A stretch of DNA of 9,617 nucleotides from Emcibacteraceae bacterium (lineage in GTDB: Bacteria; Pseudomonadota; Alphaproteobacteria; Sphingomonadales; Emcibacteraceae): the NCBI GenBank assembly GCA_016763335.1, contig JAESUD010000054.1, forward strand, positions 1-9,617, in the 5' to 3' direction. Of this stretch, positions 9,445 to 9,617 are shown piece after piece. The notes beneath the pieces were generated by a model. The model made no database searches and was not told where the DNA came from. It worked only from the letters and a program-made list of their open reading frames with translations. The position numbers and the translations under genes were made by a program. Within the stretch, counting starts at the first letter, position 1; every line of letters starts with the position of its first letter.

Positions 9445-9476
9445 TGAAACGAGCCTTTTTTTCAAGGCTCGTTTCA
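9445..9476 (-). terminator. Hairpin after tuf, probable partial terminator or processing site
   Basis: TGAAACGAGCC (9445-9455) and GGCTCGTTTCA (9466-9476) form a perfect 11-bp stem with a 10-nt loop, starting 8 nt after the tuf stop. On the minus strand it is followed by CTTATTTG, a poor T tract. The tRNA starts 9 nt further on, leaving no room for a separate promoter. The hairpin is therefore likely a leaky terminator or a processing and mRNA-stabilising element, adjusting tuf against downstream expression. Confidence 0.6.
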
Positions 9477-9484
9477 AAAATTAA

Positions 9485-9617
9485 TTACTCAACAATTGTG
9501 GCTACAACGCCGGCACCAACTGTACGTCCGCCTTCGCGGATCGCAAAGCGTAGACCTTCGTCCATGGCAATCGGGTTGATTAGTTCAACGTTAATTGAAA
9601 CATTATCGCCTGGCATA
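9485..9617 (-). CDS. tuf: Elongation factor Tu, C-terminal end (5' part outside window)
   Basis: EF-Tu is the GTPase that delivers aminoacyl-tRNA to the ribosome. Only the last 43 residues are in the window, starting at [20 protein letters not shown] and ending [15 protein letters not shown] before TAA at 9485-9487. This is domain 3, the beta-barrel that contacts tRNA. The motif [13 protein letters not shown] is unchanged. The GTPase domain lies beyond the right edge. Its place upstream of tRNA-Trp and secE is a common arrangement in Alphaproteobacteria and other bacteria. The residues at which kirromycin-type resistance would be judged lie mostly outside the window. Confidence 0.97.
   Translation of the reverse strand, partial: MPGDNVSINVELINPIAMDEGLRFAIREGGRTVGAGVVATIVE

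Noticed and set aside
9436..9465. TTGAAA-17 nt-TATTTG on the minus strand as a promoter for tRNA-Trp
   Set aside because: Spacing is ideal, but the -10 box ends one base before the mature tRNA, so transcription would start inside the tRNA. It also overlaps the tuf hairpin.

Overview
The window carries the conserved tuf, tRNA-Trp, secE, nusG, rplK, rplA, rplJ, rplL, rpoB, rpoC block of a bacterium, all on the minus strand and read from right to left. The proteins look alphaproteobacterial. RpoB has the alphaproteobacterial form of the rifampicin region ([18 protein letters not shown]), RpoC begins with a Gln-Glu-Ile-rich leader and keeps its zinc ribbon, and the gene order with tRNA-Trp between tuf and secE is common in that class. 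GC content is in the low-to-mid 40s by eye, which is low for free-living Alphaproteobacteria.

Layout from right to left: the 3' end of tuf (9617-9485); a strong hairpin; tRNA-Trp(CCA) with encoded CCA end; secE and nusG separated by 3 nt; a 199-nt gap holding a probable L1-binding leader; rplK and rplA separated by 4 nt; a 301-nt gap holding an L10-type leader RNA; rplJ and rplL; a 300-nt AT-rich gap with a hairpin; complete rpoB; and rpoC. Together these encode elongation factor Tu, a preprotein translocase subunit, a transcription elongation factor, the L11/L1 and L10/L12 stalk proteins, and the two large RNA polymerase subunits. The two leaders fit the known feedback control of these operons by L1 and by L10-L12.

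The unusual part is the left 285 bases. RpoC matches its family for 422 residues, up to the Arg-Glu-His-Pro just before the expected Val-Leu-Leu-Asn-Arg-Ala-Pro segment. The similarity then stops abruptly, before the catalytic NADFDGD loop. From that exact point a different minus-strand frame reads as the linker that follows a ketosynthase domain in modular polyketide synthases (LAKLWVQGYGIAWAELY, then LPSYSFAARMCW, compared with the usual LPTYPFARERYW). It runs open to the window edge. Two gene interiors are therefore joined at one point: rpoC without its 3' two thirds and a polyketide synthase without its upstream part. rpoC is essential, so the choices are a chimeric contig, a second partial copy of the rpo locus beside a polyketide cluster, or a real rearrangement with the rest of rpoC encoded elsewhere. 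The sequence alone cannot decide; a chimera is the simplest explanation. If the join is real, the window links a low-GC alphaproteobacterium to polyketide synthesis, as known for some marine invertebrate symbionts.
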